From the NCBI GenBank assembly GCA_003513495.1, contig DOPM01000042.1, forward strand, positions 1 through 59,124: a DNA stretch of 59,124 nt, read 5' to 3'. Below, in pieces: positions 17,401 to 24,332 of this stretch. This DNA comes from Desulfosporosinus sp. (GTDB lineage: Bacteria; Bacillota; Desulfitobacteriia; Desulfitobacteriales; Desulfitobacteriaceae). Within the stretch, counting starts at the first letter, position 1; every line of letters begins with the position of its first letter. Under the pieces are notes generated by a model that was given only the letters and a program-made list of their open reading frames with translations, did not search any database and was not told the origin of the DNA. The translations under genes were made by a program, and so were the position numbers.

Positions 17401-18035
17401 TGGAAAACTCCTATACGGAAGCGATTGAACAGCGGGGTGCAAATCAACAAAGGTTGGAGAGACTGAAAGTGGCCCATGAAGAATGGTCACGTCTAGAAGG
17501 GGAACGAAAAGCCCTTAGTAAACGCCAAAATTTACTCAAAATCTTGCAAACGGTTTTCAAAGGGAATGCCTTTGTAGAGTATATTGCCCAAGAACAATTA
17601 ACCAACGTCTCTTTGGATGCCTCCGAACGTTTGAGACAATTGACAAATCAACGTTATGCCTTGGAGGTTGATTCTGAGGGCGGCTTTATCATGCGTGACG
17701 ATGCCAACGGTGGAGTACGTCGACCCGTAAGCAGTTTGTCAGGTGGAGAGACTTTCCTCACCGCTCTTGCCCTTGCCCTGGCTTTATCAACTCAGATTCA
17801 ACTACGTGGGGAAGCACCCCTGGAATTCTTCTTTCTAGATGAGGGGTTTGGGACTCTAGATGCTACTCTTCTGGAGACAGTGATGAATACACTTGAGAAA
17901 CTTCACTTACAAAACCTAACAATTGGCATCATTAGTCACGTGCCAGAACTAAAAAATCGCCTTTCCCGTCGACTAGTCCTCACTCCCGCCGTAGCTGGCG
18001 GGCTCGGAAGCAAGGTCAGGTTAGAGATGGCGTAG
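14421..18035 (+). CDS. sbcC: Exonuclease SbcCD, ATPase subunit C
   Basis: SMC/Rad50-type ATPase of 1204 residues. Walker A GSTGSGKSTILDAI lies near residue 34. Long coiled coils flank a zinc hook, LCPVCGSTHHPKP, near residue 594. The ABC signature SSLSGGETFLTALALALALS is near residue 1105 and Walker B FFFLDEGFGTLD near 1135. Starts at GTG overlapping the sbcD stop, with GAGGAGG as SD. Partner of SbcD in repair of palindromes and collapsed forks. Full length and intact. Confidence 0.96.
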   Translation: MRPIRLRIAGLNSFREVQEIDFSKLCETGVFGIFGSTGSGKSTILDAITLALYGTVERASNNTQGILNHAEDQLTVEYSFSLATGDQRIGYRAERAYRRSGERTVKASTCRLVEIVDEVETVLASKADEMTKKIEAVLGLNVEDFTRAVVLPQGKFAEFLTIKPKDRRLMLERLFSLEAYGRELTARLTEQVENTKFNLNGVEQRQQGLGDASVERVNQAYADLQAIIATSDTIFKELKNLKGQYDEAKEIWTLQEQLHHLKNEEAELVLKQPNIDKLAERLSLAERAEGIRSLLQEIVISEQKLKEAKCQAEDTDRQLIEARLEKETSEGKWVEANQKRLQDEPRCLRRLEQLEQAKSLEIDIQARQGRINEARLNYSTLDQIRKDLEQRIKVAADKKAEIQKLQQDVKIHIQQITVDPAQRSRVNASAQAFEGYEMVSKQVENLQIDLERNFSELEERQLELQTVQGEVQAAQTIVENLKETLRSMYQTPPVQEERLSQRAQGLERDRHMITNIERAEQEGSEELEHLQIISKERRESEVQVGIRLKTQGEIAAALEEARAFVERQIAEVKNLERENLAGLLVENLVTGDLCPVCGSTHHPKPAQSLGKELLDKVRSELERASKGLQSLEKKNAEGMTALALAKAQLSSKEELEQKQAGLVANKQRAISTYRGGLAEADRNKEVHSLKAQLTEQESKLAKDRRIMNQWKADQEQGNRQLENALQKLAEVEKKQHKIGAHIASLQGVGKEVQNRLSLLINDQAQRKTNLDKLRGEIPITEILALQKQYSNWDEMMSTLNQKLSGFEKELREVNNAQERFVLDKTNCELDLQNLKTVGTEAARDLAELQVKWNGLTEGKPASESIEQVKKELSFVTGTEEEFKKAYELAKEVLKQAEQTRAVSYKTLELSQEGFDTAQRKLDLGLQTAQFLTVAEAKNALCEAGERLQMEQDISTFRQNVLVNQQKKKDVEIVLKGRHIRPEEWLAWPVRLKELENSYTEAIEQRGANQQRLERLKVAHEEWSRLEGERKALSKRQNLLKILQTVFKGNAFVEYIAQEQLTNVSLDASERLRQLTNQRYALEVDSEGGFIMRDDANGGVRRPVSSLSGGETFLTALALALALSTQIQLRGEAPLEFFFLDEGFGTLDATLLETVMNTLEKLHLQNLTIGIISHVPELKNRLSRRLVLTPAVAGGLGSKVRLEMA

Positions 18036-18095
18036 AAACCTAATCCCGAATCCAGCAAACAAGAGTCCTTCGCGCACGTCATTTCAGTGTAGAAC

Positions 18096-18114
18096 TGCCC
18101 CCTGACAGGGGGCA
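18096..18114 (+). terminator. Probable hairpin terminator after sbcDC
   Basis: Perfect TGCCCCC / GGGGGCA stem with a 5-nt loop, flanked by outer complementary GCGCAC (18072-) and GTGCGC (18115-). The T tract is not immediate (GTTGTTAAGTTTT follows), so termination strength is uncertain. Confidence 0.5.
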
Positions 18115-18169
18115 ATGTGCGCTGTTGTTAAGTTTTAAGAGTTTTTCATTTACTTAGAAAATTAGGCTA

Positions 18170-18198
18170 TTGACTAAAGCCCTAAAAAGGGTCATACT
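18170..18198 (+). promoter_or_regulatory. Sigma-A promoter of the iclR-type gene
   Basis: TTGACT (18170-18175), 17-bp spacer, CATACT (18193-18198). The proposed operator lies 21 bp downstream of the -10. Confidence 0.7.
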
Positions 18199-18218
18199 AC
18201 ATAAAAGAGTAAAACATA

Positions 18219-18235
18219 GTTTTATATATTGAAAC
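18219..18235 (+). promoter_or_regulatory. Proposed IclR operator, copy 1 (autoregulation)
   Basis: GTTTTATATATTGAAAC, an imperfect palindrome GTTTTA-N5-TGAAAC. It shares 16 of 17 bases with the copy before the malate-CoA ligase operon and the same arms as the copy before glcF. It lies between promoter and start codon, so binding would block transcription of the regulator's own gene. Confidence 0.6.
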
Positions 18236-18265
18236 TTAATCTGCTAATCAGAGGAGGACTATCCC

Positions 18266-19042
18266 GTGTCGGAAAAATATGTGCAAACTCTCGAACGATC
18301 CCTCGATGTATTGGAAGTGCTAGCTCATGCCGAAGAACCATTGGGAGTTACGGAAATTGGAAGTCGCATTAGTTTGCATAAAAGCACAGTTCATCGAATT
18401 TTACAAACCTTATGTCATAGGGGCTATGTCGAGAGGAAAAAAGAAAATGATCGGTATCAATTAGGGATTAAAATTATTGAACTAGGAATTCGCTTTTTCA
18501 ATGATCTGGAAATTAGAAAAGTAGCTGCCCCTGTTCTAAGTGACTTAGTAAAAGTATTGGATGAAGTTGTTCACTTAGTGCTTCCAGATGATGGAGAAAT
18601 CGTGTATATCGATAGAGCAGAAAGTTCTCAAGTCGTTAGTATGCACTCTAAGGTTGGCCGTCGGGCTCCAATGCACTGTACAGCAGTAGGAAAAGCATTA
18701 CTATCAACCTTACCGGAAGAGGAAGTCAGGCATATCCTCGAACTTAAAGGCATGACTAGATATACTCCTAACACTATCACTGACCCAGAGATCCTGCTCA
18801 CAGGTCTTAGAACTATTAAGGAAAGCAAGATATCAATTGAGAAGGAAGAGAACGAAATCGGAATTATATGCCTTGGGACACCAATTTTTGATTATTCTGG
18901 GCAAGCAATCGGTGCGATCAGTGTTTCTGGACCAGCGAGTAGGATCACTGAAAAGGGAATTGAATGGATTGGTGAAGAATTGAAAAAATCCGGAGAAATA
19001 ATCTCAGCGAAACTTGGATTTAGCTTTTACAAAAGCAACTAA
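18266..19042 (+). CDS. IclR-family transcriptional regulator
   Basis: 258 residues. An N-terminal winged helix (about residues 5-60: TLERSLDVLEVLAHAEEPLGVTEI, then LHKSTVHRILQTLCHRGYVER) is followed by an IclR effector-binding domain (GRRAPMHCTAVGKALLSTLPEEE, GIICLGTPIFDYSGQAIGAISVSGPASRIT). Starts at GTG with GAGGAGG SD. It precedes and is oriented with the glycolate operon. The paired arrangement with shared palindromes makes it the likely local regulator of the glc and ligase operons. GlcR-type or glyoxylate-responsive IclR proteins such as AllR bind glyoxylate, so glyoxylate or glycolate is a reasonable but unproven effector here. Confidence 0.92.
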   Translation: MSEKYVQTLERSLDVLEVLAHAEEPLGVTEIGSRISLHKSTVHRILQTLCHRGYVERKKENDRYQLGIKIIELGIRFFNDLEIRKVAAPVLSDLVKVLDEVVHLVLPDDGEIVYIDRAESSQVVSMHSKVGRRAPMHCTAVGKALLSTLPEEEVRHILELKGMTRYTPNTITDPEILLTGLRTIKESKISIEKEENEIGIICLGTPIFDYSGQAIGAISVSGPASRITEKGIEWIGEELKKSGEIISAKLGFSFYKSN

Positions 19043-19108
19043 TTATAGTGACTTAAACAAGTCTTTTAAAAGTCATAGTAATAACTAAAATTATTTGAAA
19101 GTTTGCTA

Positions 19109-19137
19109 TTGACGATTTACTTAGATAAGGTAATAAT
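19109..19137 (+). promoter_or_regulatory. Sigma-A promoter of the glc operon
   Basis: TTGACG (19109-19114), 17-bp spacer, AATAAT (19132-19137). Start of transcription is expected near 19144, leaving a 5' leader of about 125 nt that carries the proposed operator. Confidence 0.7.
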
Positions 19138-19159
19138 AGAGTCATGAATATTTTGAAAC

Positions 19160-19182
19160 TTTGTTTTAACTAATGAAACAAA
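19160..19182 (+). promoter_or_regulatory. Proposed IclR operator, copy 2 (glc operon)
   Basis: Inverted repeat TTTGTTT-N9-AAACAAA containing the 17-mer GTTTTAACTAATGAAAC (19163-19179). It has the same GTTTTA-N5-TGAAAC arms as the other two copies and starts 26 bp after the -10, almost the same offset as in the ligase operon. Confidence 0.6.
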
Positions 19183-19269
19183 ACAATTTGACTACTTTGA
19201 GAAGAAAGGAGCAACTTATCAAGGTGTCAGGTCACTTTTTAAGACGCTGTAAAAGAAGGGGGAAGATCA

Positions 19270-20520
19270 GTGGGAGTATTACAAGACGTATATGAAATGC
19301 TAAATACGTGTAACAAGTGTGGTGGCTGCCATACAGCTTGTAAGACCTATAAATTGACTGGGGCAGAGACAATGGTTGCACGAGGAAGAATCCAGCTCAT
19401 CAAAGCTGTCGCCGATGGGAAATTGGAACCTAATCAAGAGTATGAAGACGCTATCATGAGCTGTCTGTTGTGTGGAGAATGCGCAGTCACTTGTCCAAAC
19501 GGTGTACATGGTAATGAACTCGTCATGGCTGCCCGGCGAGATCTAAAACTCAAAAAAGGAATCAAACCATTTGTCAAGTCCTTTGCTTTAAATACCTTAG
19601 CAAGTCCAAAGAGATTAGATATGGGATTTAGACTTTTCAAAGGAATGGGCAAAAGTTTCCTCAACAAAATTGATGGATTAGACTATTTTCGCGGTATTGA
19701 TATTCGAAACTTCCCTACTGCCAAAAAACCATTTTTGGAGCAGGTCCCTGAGAAGATTACGGTGCAACATCCGAAGCACAAAGTCGGATTTTATGTGGGC
19801 TGTTTTCTCAATCACGCCTTAGACCAAACCGCTCACTCTGTCGTTAAAGTATTAACAAAAAATGACTGTGAAGTAATTATTCCAAAAGATCAAGTGTGCT
19901 GCGGTCTTCCGCAATATTGCTATGGTGACTTCGAAACAGCGAAGAAAAACGCCCGCAAAACGATTGATACCTTTTTAGATAAGTATAGTGATGCTGAAGT
20001 TATTCTCTCAGCATGTGGGTCCTGTGTAGCCATGCTTAGACATGATTATCTAAAGCTCTTTGCTGATGAGCCGTCCTATTTGGAAAAAGTTAAACTATTT
20101 TGTGAAAAAGTGGTAGAGTTTTCGGAATATATGGAAAAAATCGGAGTTGATCAGACGAAACTTCATAATTCAACGCCTCTTACAGTCACTTATCATGATC
20201 CTTGCCATATGGTTCGTGGTCTTAAGGTAACAAAGCAGCCCCGGCAATTGTTGCAAATGGTTCCTCGAATTGAATATAAGGAAATGTTTGAAGCCAACCG
20301 TTGTTGTGGGGCCGCCGGTTTAATACAAGCCTTCTATCATGAGGTATCAACAGATATCACAGATCAGAAGACACAAAACATCAAAGACACCAATGCGGAT
20401 TTAGTGGCTACAAGTTGCCCGGCTTGCATGTTGAGACTTCAAGGTGGCATAAACAAAGTTGGTCAAAAACAAAAGGTTATGCATGTTGCCGATATAATGG
20501 CCAATGCTTACGAGGACTAA
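19270..20520 (+). CDS. glcF: Glycolate oxidase iron-sulfur subunit-like (GlcF)
   Basis: Electron-transfer subunit for the FAD dehydrogenases encoded next. 416 residues, starting at GTG. Two N-terminal [4Fe-4S] motifs are visible: CNKCGGCHTACK (about 16-27) and CLLCGECAVTCPNG (about 64-77). Two CCG domains follow: CGLPQYCYGD with CGSCVAM, then DPCHMVRG, RCCGAAGLIQAF and CPACMLRL. This layout is that of GlcF, LutA/LldE-related and GlpC proteins. Its position first in an operon with two FAD_binding_4 proteins argues for glycolate dehydrogenase. Lactate or another 2-hydroxy acid as substrate cannot be excluded. Confidence 0.9.
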   Translation: MGVLQDVYEMLNTCNKCGGCHTACKTYKLTGAETMVARGRIQLIKAVADGKLEPNQEYEDAIMSCLLCGECAVTCPNGVHGNELVMAARRDLKLKKGIKPFVKSFALNTLASPKRLDMGFRLFKGMGKSFLNKIDGLDYFRGIDIRNFPTAKKPFLEQVPEKITVQHPKHKVGFYVGCFLNHALDQTAHSVVKVLTKNDCEVIIPKDQVCCGLPQYCYGDFETAKKNARKTIDTFLDKYSDAEVILSACGSCVAMLRHDYLKLFADEPSYLEKVKLFCEKVVEFSEYMEKIGVDQTKLHNSTPLTVTYHDPCHMVRGLKVTKQPRQLLQMVPRIEYKEMFEANRCCGAAGLIQAFYHEVSTDITDQKTQNIKDTNADLVATSCPACMLRLQGGINKVGQKQKVMHVADIMANAYED

Positions 20521-20611
20521 ATTGGGTGTCAAGAAACTGAACATTATAAATTTCCCTTTGCGGAACATGCTGACCGCAAGTTCTAGTAAATGAGTGGAAG
20601 GGCGGGTAGTC

Positions 20612-21916
20612 ATGAGTAACGTCAATATCAGTAAGTTAAAAGGGATTGTCGGTGATGCCTATGTCATCGATTCTCCTTCCGAAATGGCTAAATATCTAAA
20701 AGGTCAAGGTAAGCCTGCAGTCGTCGTCTTACCTGCTAGTACTTCAGAAGTTTCCAGTATCGTCAAACTGGCTAATGAGAAGAATGTGAAATTAGGGGTA
20801 GGCGGGGCCGTCGTCGATACCCAGGGGATTACGGGCGGGATTGCCATGGTTATGTCCCGGATGAACCGACTTTTAGAAATGGATCAACTAAACCTTGTGG
20901 CTGTGGTCGAACCAGGACTTCTTCATAAAGAATTCCTTCTTAAAGTTGCGGAATTCGGATTAAACTTTCCTCCGGAGCCTTATGAAATCGAAACCAGTTC
21001 GGTTGGCGGCTGCTTTGCGATTGGGGATTCCGATTCTAAATCCTTTGAATATGGTCCTACCCGGACGTTCCTTTTGGGATTTGAAATGGTTCTCCCGACT
21101 GGGGAAATTCTGGAGATTGGAAATAAATGCATTAAGAACGTTTCAGGTTTGGATTTCATCCACTTCGCAGTCGGAAGCCAAGGAACATTTGGGATTTTCA
21201 CCAAACTTCTTGTGAAGCTCTTACCTGCACCGGCAGCAAAAAAAGCAGTCATTGGAACCTTCGCATCCATGCATAAAGCGAATGCAGCCTTCAATACCCT
21301 GATTAAGCGGAATGTCCATCCAACCCGGATGAATCTCATCAATGCATCTCTTGCGAAAAATGCAAAACCTGGAACGGAAGGGCAGCTTGTGATCGTTGAT
21401 TTACAAGGATTTAAAGAGTCAGGGAAAAACATCGCTAATGAAGTTGCTTCAGTTCTTACCTTGGGTGGAGGCTCTGATGTAAAGATCATTGAGGAGGGCG
21501 CTGAGTATGATCAAGTGATCAATGGTTGGCTTAAAGTTCGCGCCGAACTCAATGCAAAACGATCGCGAACCGTGGAGTTTGTGGTTGGCCCGATGAAAAT
21601 GCCTCAAGCCTTAGCTCAGCTCGAAGCCCTTACGGGGGATCTAGGGGCTTATCCTGGTGTAATTGTCGAAGGACTTCTCGGATATGTTTGTTTGGCTCTG
21701 CCTGAGGGAACCGATAAACTTGATTTAGCCACGAAAGTGAATAAACTGGCCATGTCCCTTGGCGGGAACGTGAAGGGCCTCTTGGGTCATAAGCTCAAAG
21801 CTGATGTTTACAATGATGCGGAAATGTGGAAGCAAACCACAAGTTTGCTCAATGAACTGCGTCAACAATTTGACCCCAAAGGGATTCTCAATCCTGGGGT
21901 AAGTCTAGAGGCTTAA
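20612..21916 (+). CDS. glcE: FAD-binding GlcE-like subunit
   Basis: 434 residues with an FAD_binding_4 domain (about 25-210). It includes PAVVVLPASTSEVSSIVKLANE, VAVVEPGLLHKEFLLKVAEFGLNFPPEP, and the GSQGTFGIFTKLLVKLLP segment that contacts FAD. It lacks the GDGNLHP and GEHGIG motifs that are present in the next gene, so it is probably a non-catalytic or auxiliary flavoprotein, as GlcE is to GlcD. It is longer than E. coli GlcE (about 350). I choose ATG 20612 after GAAGGGCGGG rather than the upstream in-frame GTG at 20594. Ninety-one nt separate it from glcF and 18 nt from glcD. Confidence 0.85.
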   Translation: MSNVNISKLKGIVGDAYVIDSPSEMAKYLKGQGKPAVVVLPASTSEVSSIVKLANEKNVKLGVGGAVVDTQGITGGIAMVMSRMNRLLEMDQLNLVAVVEPGLLHKEFLLKVAEFGLNFPPEPYEIETSSVGGCFAIGDSDSKSFEYGPTRTFLLGFEMVLPTGEILEIGNKCIKNVSGLDFIHFAVGSQGTFGIFTKLLVKLLPAPAAKKAVIGTFASMHKANAAFNTLIKRNVHPTRMNLINASLAKNAKPGTEGQLVIVDLQGFKESGKNIANEVASVLTLGGGSDVKIIEEGAEYDQVINGWLKVRAELNAKRSRTVEFVVGPMKMPQALAQLEALTGDLGAYPGVIVEGLLGYVCLALPEGTDKLDLATKVNKLAMSLGGNVKGLLGHKLKADVYNDAEMWKQTTSLLNELRQQFDPKGILNPGVSLEA

Positions 21917-21934
21917 GAAGAAGGAGGTCTGAAT

Positions 21935-23311
21935 ATGTTAAGCCAAGCGGTTGTTAAGCGGCTGAAGGAAATTGTTGGGGAGAAAAACGTGGTTACAGAC
22001 AAAGTTGGTCTGTTGACCTATGGTTATGACGGCACCTTATTATCTGGTGAAGCGTTAGGAGTCGTTTCTCCGACAACAACGGAACAAGTCGTTGAAATTG
22101 TCAAATTGATGAACGAACACGATATTAAACTTGTTCCCCGGGGTGCTGGTACGAATGAGAGTGGTGGAACCATTCCTTCTGAAAAATCTGTGGTTATTAG
22201 CTTTACTAAAATGACTAAAATTCATGAAATAGACACTGAAAACTTTGTAGCAGTTGTTGAGCCTGGAGTAATCAATTTTGACCTTCAAGTTGAACTCGCA
22301 AAGAAAAATTTCTATTTTCCTCCGGATCCTTCTTCCTTTAAGGCCTCAACAATAGGAGGAAATCTAGGTGAATGTTCTGGTGGACCGAAATGTTTCAAAT
22401 ATGGGGTTACCCGGGATTATATGTTGGGTCTAGAAGTCGTTCTCCCCAATGGTAAAGTCATTCAAACCGGGGGGCGTAATTTCCAAAGTGAACCCGGTTA
22501 CGATTTGACTCGAATCATTGTTGGCTCGGAAGGAATCCTAGGATTGGTTACCAAAGTTTTCGTCCGTATCCTACCGATACCTAGAGCCAAGAAAACGATG
22601 CTAGCTCTTTACGACAAAGTTGAAGATGCTTCTCAAACGGTTGCCGATATAGTTGCTGCCGGTATTATTCCGACAACCCTGGAATTAATGGATAATTTGC
22701 TTATCAATACGACTGAGGATTTTACTCATGCCGGGCTTCCACGTGACGCTGGAGCTGTTCTCATTATTGAGGTTGACGGATATCAAGAAGATATGGACGA
22801 ACAAGTCAAAACCATCGGTGAAATCGCTAGTAAAATTGCTAAAGAATTTAAAGTTGCTCAATCGGCAGCAGAAGTGGATCAAATTTGGACTTCAAGGCGC
22901 AGTGCCTTCGGATCTGTTGCTCGCGTTAGACCATCCTATGGAGTTAATGATATTACAGTTCCGAGGAGTAACTTCCCAAAAGCGATTGGCGGAGTCCTTA
23001 AAGTAGCAAAAGATTTTGGGGTGACCATTGGAGTTGTGGCCCATGCCGGTGACGGAAATCTTCATCCGCTCATTCTTTTCGATCAACGGAATAAAGAGGA
23101 AACTGAAACCGTCCATGCTGCTGAACAGGCCCTCTGTATGATGGCTCTTGATCTCGACGGTACAATAAGTGGTGAACACGGAATCGGACTAGTCAAGAAG
23201 AAATATCTTGATAAGGAATTTACTCCCGCTGCTATGGAAGCTTTTAGAAAGATTAAGAGAAGCTTTGATCCGAGCAATCGCTTTAACCCAGGGAAAATCA
23301 TCGACCTATAA
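21935..23311 (+). CDS. glcD: Glycolate oxidase FAD-linked subunit GlcD-like
   Basis: Catalytic 2-hydroxyacid dehydrogenase subunit. 458 residues, with FAD_binding_4 (about 38-175: PRGAGTNESGGT, VVEPGVINFDLQVELAKKNFYFPPDPSS, GSEGILGLVTK). The FAD-oxidase C-terminal domain has VVAHAGDGNLHPLIL and the SGEHGIG motif near the end, which carry the substrate and metal residues of the GlcD/LldD-like DLD family. AAGGAGG precedes the ATG. With GlcE and GlcF it would pass electrons from glycolate to a membrane or soluble carrier, not O2, in this anaerobe. D-lactate is the main alternative substrate. Confidence 0.9.
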   Translation: MLSQAVVKRLKEIVGEKNVVTDKVGLLTYGYDGTLLSGEALGVVSPTTTEQVVEIVKLMNEHDIKLVPRGAGTNESGGTIPSEKSVVISFTKMTKIHEIDTENFVAVVEPGVINFDLQVELAKKNFYFPPDPSSFKASTIGGNLGECSGGPKCFKYGVTRDYMLGLEVVLPNGKVIQTGGRNFQSEPGYDLTRIIVGSEGILGLVTKVFVRILPIPRAKKTMLALYDKVEDASQTVADIVAAGIIPTTLELMDNLLINTTEDFTHAGLPRDAGAVLIIEVDGYQEDMDEQVKTIGEIASKIAKEFKVAQSAAEVDQIWTSRRSAFGSVARVRPSYGVNDITVPRSNFPKAIGGVLKVAKDFGVTIGVVAHAGDGNLHPLILFDQRNKEETETVHAAEQALCMMALDLDGTISGEHGIGLVKKKYLDKEFTPAAMEAFRKIKRSFDPSNRFNPGKIIDL

Positions 23312-23351
23312 ATCTAAGAAGAAAATTTAATACTTTGCAACACTTTTTGAT

Positions 23352-23379
23352 AATCAGGTGGGGTAATACCCACCTGATT
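23352..23379 (+). terminator. Perfect hairpin after glcD
   Basis: Perfect 11-bp stem AATCAGGTGGG / CCCACCTGATT with a 6-nt loop, 40 bp after the glcD stop. No T run follows on the plus strand, so it may act as an mRNA-stabilising stem or weak terminator. Confidence 0.55.
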
Positions 23380-23597
23380 CGGGAATATTGATTATAATCA
23401 GGAAAGCATTCTCTTGGCTGCAGTAGGATGTTTTATCATACATATCCATTGTTAACTAGACCTCACTTGTTAACATCACTTGGTGCGCGTATTTGGAGGT
23501 CCGAAAAGAGGAATAAATCACCTAAAATTGTCGAAATATTCTTAATAGTAGAATTTTAGCTTTGGTTTAAAACTATAGTTTAATGGGAGGTAGACGA

Positions 23598-23948
23598 ATG
23601 AAAGAAAGAGTTTTTAAGCTTGAAGAATTGACCCAGTTTGATTTGAATGCTCCTCAAAAAGTAATGGTTTATCAGTCAGATAAGACCTTAGGAGCCATGT
23701 GGTGTTTAGAACCAGGCCAAGAAGTATTCCTCCATCAACATCCTAATGCTGATGATGTATGGATTTGCTTAGAGGGTGAGTCAGGTCTTTATTTTGCAGG
23801 GGATGATCAAGAAGTAGAGATAAAAAAGGGTATGGCTATTTTAGCTAAAGTGGGTCAAACCCATGGAATGCGTAATACAGGTACAGATCGTTTCGTCTTT
23901 ATTGGTATTGCTGGTCCGGTACCAGTGGAGACAGTTAAGCTTGGATAA
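23598..23948 (+). CDS. Small cupin-domain protein
   Basis: 116 residues forming one cupin_2 barrel. The metal-binding motif is visible as HQHPNADDVWICLEGESG (about 43-60), and the second motif is around AKVGQTHGMRNTG (about 84-96). Start ATG 23598 follows GGGAGG. It lies between the glc operon and the malate-CoA ligase operon, about 290 bp after glcD, without its own obvious copy of the IclR palindrome; a 12-bp palindrome AAACTATAGTTT ends 14 bp before the SD. Function unknown: a metabolite-binding or isomerase role in glyoxylate metabolism is only an inference from position. Confidence 0.8.
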   Translation: MKERVFKLEELTQFDLNAPQKVMVYQSDKTLGAMWCLEPGQEVFLHQHPNADDVWICLEGESGLYFAGDDQEVEIKKGMAILAKVGQTHGMRNTGTDRFVFIGIAGPVPVETVKLG

Positions 23949-24036
23949 TCCTGGCTTGCATATCTTCAGTGATGAGCTTAGATTAAACTAAGATAAATAA
24001 AAAATACTTAATTTAAAAAAAATACTCGCTAAGCGG

Positions 24037-24065
24037 TTGACTAAATAGCAAATAAGATAGATAAT
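24037..24065 (+). promoter_or_regulatory. Sigma-A promoter of the malate-CoA ligase operon
   Basis: TTGACT (24037-24042), 17-bp spacer, GATAAT (24060-24065). Transcription start is expected near 24072, giving a leader of about 260 nt. Confidence 0.75.
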
Positions 24066-24089
24066 GGTCCTAAGGGAAAATGAAACTGA

Positions 24090-24106
24090 GTTTTATATAG
24101 TGAAAC
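24090..24106 (+). promoter_or_regulatory. Proposed IclR operator, copy 3 (ligase operon)
   Basis: GTTTTATATAGTGAAAC, 16 of 17 identical to the copy before the IclR gene, starting 25 bp after the -10. An overlapping TGAAAC-TGA-GTTTTA arrangement occurs at 24081-24095. Confidence 0.6.
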
Positions 24107-24332
24107 AGTGCTTGTAGAATCTCGATTTTCCAATACCAAGTTATTATTACTACGATGCCATAAGCAGTCTTTGCTAACTCCGCAAATCTTTTTGAAAATG
24201 CAGAGTGGAAGGGAGGGACACAACCTTTAACTGTTTGTACTAAAAGTACTAAGGGTATGTTTCTAGTAAAATAGCTGATCTTTTTAGGCGACCGAATGTT
24301 GCAAGAAAATTTCATTATGGAAGTGATAACGT
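24107..24332 (+). other. Long 5' leader of the malate-CoA ligase operon
   Basis: About 225 nt between the proposed operator and the first start codon. I see no riboswitch I can name, no clear terminator hairpin and no SD-linked small ORF. A GGAAGGGAGGGAC purine tract (24208-24220) and a small AGTACTAAGGGTAT-type repeat are the only visible features. Whether it has a regulatory RNA role is open. Confidence 0.35.

Noticed and set aside
20980..21489. 169-codon open frame on the minus strand inside glcE
   Set aside because: Antisense to a strongly conserved FAD-binding domain, no SD; a shadow of the real gene's codon bias.
24107..24332. Riboswitch in the ligase operon leader
   Set aside because: No recognisable class, no terminator/antiterminator pair and no SD-sequestering stem found by eye; left as an unexplained leader.
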